Shown: one piece after another, positions 61,864-64,000 of the stretch | Position numbering within the stretch: the first letter of the stretch is position 1 | Layout of the letters: every line of letters starts with the position of its first letter | From: Bdellovibrio sp. ZAP7 | Lineage (GTDB): Bacteria > Bdellovibrionota > UBA1018 > CAIMNF01 | Assembly (NCBI GenBank): GCA_945874535.1 | Contig: CAMCGZ010000003.1 | Span: 81,476 to 145,475, forward strand | DNA length: 64,000 nt | Direction of reading: 5' to 3' | Program-made: the position numbers and the translations under genes | Notes under the pieces: generated by a model | Database searches by the model: none | The model's input: the letters and a program-made list of their open reading frames with translations, nothing else | What the model was told of the DNA's origin: nothing

Positions 61864-63255
61864 ATGAATCTGATGACAGAATTGAGCCGGGTGATCGAAT
61901 CCGTAGGCCGCGACCGCGGTATCAAGCGTGAAATCATCGTGAGCGCGATCGAGCAGGCCATCCTCGCTGCCGCACAGAAGAAGTACGGCCCGCACGCCAT
62001 CCTCGAAGCCCACTACAACGAAGAATCCGGTGATGTGGATCTCTACCTCTTCAAAAAAGTGGTCGACAGCGAAGACGACATGCTCGAAGAGTCGGAAGAG
62101 ATCAAGATCCAGGAAGCACTCGAACTCGATCCCCAGGCCCAGATCGGTGACGAACTCGGTGTGAAAGTGGAAACCCCGAGCTTCGGCCGCGTGGACGCTC
62201 AGACCGCCAAGCAGATTATTTTCCAGAAAGTGCGCGATGCAGAGCGCGACATCATCTTCAACGAATACCTCCCCCTGAAGGGTGAGATCGTTTCCGGCAT
62301 CGCACGCCGCATGGAGCGCGGAAACCTGGTGATCGACCTCGGCAAGACCGATGCATTCCTTCCGAAGAACGAGATCATCCCCGGCGAACTTTACAAGCCG
62401 GGTGACCGGGTTCAGGCGATTCTGGTCGATGTGGTCACGACCACTAAAGGCCCCGCTCTGTACATCAGCCGGACCAATCCCAAGTACCTCATGAAACTGT
62501 TCGAACAGGAAGTTCCTGAAATCCGCGACGGCATCATCGAGATCAAGCACTGCTCCCGTGAACCGGGCTCTCGCGCTAAAATGGCCGTGATCTCGAAAGA
62601 TCGTGACATCGATCCGGTCGGCGCATGCGTCGGAATGAAGGGCGTACGCGTTCAGCAGGTCATTCAAGAACTGAAGGGCGAGAAGATCGACATCATTCCT
62701 TGGTCCGACAACCCCATGGTGTTCGCCCGCTCCGCGCTGTCTCCGGCTGAGATCTCCTCTATCCGGATCGACGAGCGCACCAAGGCCATGGAAATCATGG
62801 TGGAAGACACCCAGTTGTCTCTTGCCATCGGCAAGCGCGGACAGAACGTCCGTCTGGCAGCCCAAATCACCGGTTGGAAACTCGATATCATCTCGAAGAC
62901 CAAGCTCCAGAAGCGCGTCCAGGATGCCATCACCAACTTGATGAACATCGAAGGTATGAACGATACCCAGGCCCGGGCATTGGCCCAGGTGAGCGTATTG
63001 AATATCCGCCAGCTTTCTGAGACCGGCATCGATAACCTGGTGAAAGTTCCCGGCTTCGAAGACCGTGAAGTGGCCGAGCGGATCAAGGCAAGAGCCCAGC
63101 AAATGGTGGATGAAGGCTCCCCGATCGTGAATGGAGTTCAAGCTCCGACCACCATCGGCGCAGTCGAAACCGATGCCAAAGCCCAGGCTTCCGAGAAACT
63201 GAAAGAAATGATTCAACAAGCTGAAGGCGCCAACGCCGGAGGAACCGCTGAATGA
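61864..63255 (+). CDS. nusA: Transcription termination/antitermination factor NusA
   Basis: 463 residues from ATG 61864, with AGGAGA 8 bases upstream; a TTG two codons before is less likely. The N-terminal domain (VIESVGRDRGIKREIIVSA), S1 domain (GEIVSGIARRMERGNLVIDL), KH1 (DIDPVGACVGMKGVRVQQVI) and KH2 (AIGKRGQNVRLAAQITGW) are in order. One helix-hairpin-helix-like end follows, and the duplicated acidic repeats of E. coli NusA are absent. It binds RNA polymerase and affects pausing and termination. Confidence 0.97.
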   Translation: MNLMTELSRVIESVGRDRGIKREIIVSAIEQAILAAAQKKYGPHAILEAHYNEESGDVDLYLFKKVVDSEDDMLEESEEIKIQEALELDPQAQIGDELGVKVETPSFGRVDAQTAKQIIFQKVRDAERDIIFNEYLPLKGEIVSGIARRMERGNLVIDLGKTDAFLPKNEIIPGELYKPGDRVQAILVDVVTTTKGPALYISRTNPKYLMKLFEQEVPEIRDGIIEIKHCSREPGSRAKMAVISKDRDIDPVGACVGMKGVRVQQVIQELKGEKIDIIPWSDNPMVFARSALSPAEISSIRIDERTKAMEIMVEDTQLSLAIGKRGQNVRLAAQITGWKLDIISKTKLQKRVQDAITNLMNIEGMNDTQARALAQVSVLNIRQLSETGIDNLVKVPGFEDREVAERIKARAQQMVDEGSPIVNGVQAPTTIGAVETDAKAQASEKLKEMIQQAEGANAGGTAE

Positions 63256-64000
63256 CGGATCGCGAACCGCTCAAGGTCTACGAACTCTCGAAAGAGCTCG
63301 GCATTGACTCCATCACCCTGGTCGACAAACTGAACGGGCTCTCCATTGCGGTGAAAAACCACATGAGTGAGCTCTCGGATACCGATGTCGAGAAAGCCCG
63401 TGCCGCATTGAAGGCCGGAACTGCGACGGAGGACTCCACTAAAGCCAAGAAAACCGCCGGAACCGGTACGGTGAAAAAAACCGTCACCAAGAAGGCCGCA
63501 CCTGCTGCCGCTCCGGAGGCTCCGAAAGCCGCTCCAAAAACCGCGGCTGCTGCCGAGGCAACGCCTGCACCGAAAGCAGCCCCTGCACCAAAAACAGCCG
63601 CTGTCCGGAAGCGTCCTACTGCAACTCCGGCCGAGAAGCCGGTGGCCGCAGCTCCGGCCGCTACGGCAGAAACCTCCTCGAGCAGTTCGACGGTGATCCG
63701 TCGCCGGGTTCTCTCCGACGGCGCGACCCAGACCGTGACCTCGACCATATCGACTACCACCGGTACCGAGGCTTCTCCTGCACCGGTACCAGCACCGGTC
63801 GAAGCCGCACCCGAGGCGGTTCTCGAGGCGGCACCTCAACTTGAAGTGGCCCCCGAGGAAACTCCGGTAGCAGAGGCAGTTCCTGTTGAAACCGTGGAAG
63901 CTCCCAAGGCCTCCACCGAAGGAACCGTAGAAACCGTTCGGACTGAAGTCAAAACCGAGGGTGGTAAAATCACCACTTCGATCATTCGCAGGACCGAGAT
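63252..64000 (+). CDS. infB: Translation initiation factor IF-2 (N-terminal part, cut by window end)
   Basis: The ATG overlaps the nusA stop. The first 250 residues comprise the IF2-N domain (LKVYELSKELGIDSITLVDK) and a long Ala/Pro/Lys-rich linker (EAPKAAPKTAAAAEATPAPK and similar), then STVIRRRVLSDGATQTVTST. The GTPase domain lies past the window. The low-complexity linker is normal for IF-2. It should bring initiator tRNA to the 30S subunit. Confidence 0.95.
   Translation, partial: MTDREPLKVYELSKELGIDSITLVDKLNGLSIAVKNHMSELSDTDVEKARAALKAGTATEDSTKAKKTAGTGTVKKTVTKKAAPAAAPEAPKAAPKTAAAAEATPAPKAAPAPKTAAVRKRPTATPAEKPVAAAPAATAETSSSSSTVIRRRVLSDGATQTVTSTISTTTGTEASPAPVPAPVEAAPEAVLEAAPQLEVAPEETPVAEAVPVETVEAPKASTEGTVETVRTEVKTEGGKITTSIIRRTE

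Noticed and set aside
61477..63219. A 580-codon open frame antisense to rimP-nusA
   Set aside because: It is a GC-rich shadow of nusA codons; the product is compositionally odd and lacks a start context or homology, while nusA is certain.
63213..63839. Long antisense frames opposite the infB linker rich in Gly, Arg and Ala
   Set aside because: They arise from the Ala/Pro/Lys repeats of the IF-2 linker; no independent evidence.
1..64000. CRISPR array, insertion sequence, prophage or direct-repeat att sites
   Set aside because: No spaced repeat array, transposase, integrase or phage structural gene was seen; tRNA-Glu and tRNA-Arg have no duplicated 3' ends nearby.

Overview
The window is about 64 kb of compact, GC-rich bacterial chromosome with roughly 65 protein genes, two tRNAs and no phage, transposon or CRISPR signal. 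The core gene orders rimP-nusA-infB and infC-rpmI-rplT-pheS-pheT-ihfA-merR are proteobacteria-like. Together with many lipoproteins, secreted unknown proteins, a Tat/CxxCH secreted operon, a heme-motif chemoreceptor and a large SWIM/SNF2 helicase, they suggest a Bdellovibrionota or related delta-type lineage. This placement is inference. Spacing is tight, and ATGA or GTGA start/stop overlaps are common, so many genes are probably translationally coupled.

Layout. 0-5.3 kb: a partial polyprenol-phosphate mannosyltransferase-like gene, ssb, a zinc-ribbon membrane protein, then a coupled cluster of an Rsm22-like methyltransferase, phosphatidylserine decarboxylase and three unknown genes. 5.3-11.3 kb: a five-gene operon (ethanolamine-type permease, glutamine-synthetase-like ligase, iron alcohol dehydrogenase, gamma-glutamyl hydrolase, aldehyde dehydrogenase) that reads as a complete gamma-glutamyl route from ethanolamine to glycine. 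11.3-15.5 kb: rsmB, sppA, tRNA-Glu and small envelope proteins. 15.5-19.6 kb: a secreted operon with a CxxCH protein, a Tat-exported DUF1501-like protein and a lipoprotein. 19.7-27.5 kb: arfB, photolyase, a cyclase-like DUF3095 gene, exported unknowns, a YitT protein and a short stretch with broken genes. 27.5-44.7 kb: a SNF2 helicase, DNA alkylation repair, a SOUL protein, cyanophycinase-like protein, tRNA-Arg, HAD, MCP, EamA transporter, a TetR/NAD-binding protein pair with a palindromic operator, subtilase, radical SAM, glutaredoxin and RNase D. 44.7-52 kb: prfC, patatin, acyl-CoA synthetase, Slt-type transglycosylase and an ATP-grasp protein. 52-64 kb: translation and phenylalanyl-tRNA synthetase genes, a giant coiled-coil secreted protein and rimP-nusA-infB (cut by the window end).

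The most notable system is the 5.4-11.3 kb operon. It would import an amino alcohol, mask its amine with glutamate, oxidise the alcohol twice and release glutamate plus an amino acid, without EutBC or a microcompartment in the window. A second theme is single-base frame breaks: two fall exactly in signal peptides (about 14.06 and 24.6 kb) and three lie within about 550 bases near 26.8-27.1 kb, beside a 5'-truncated isocitrate dehydrogenase remnant. They may be assembly indels, decay or slippage, and need read-level checking.
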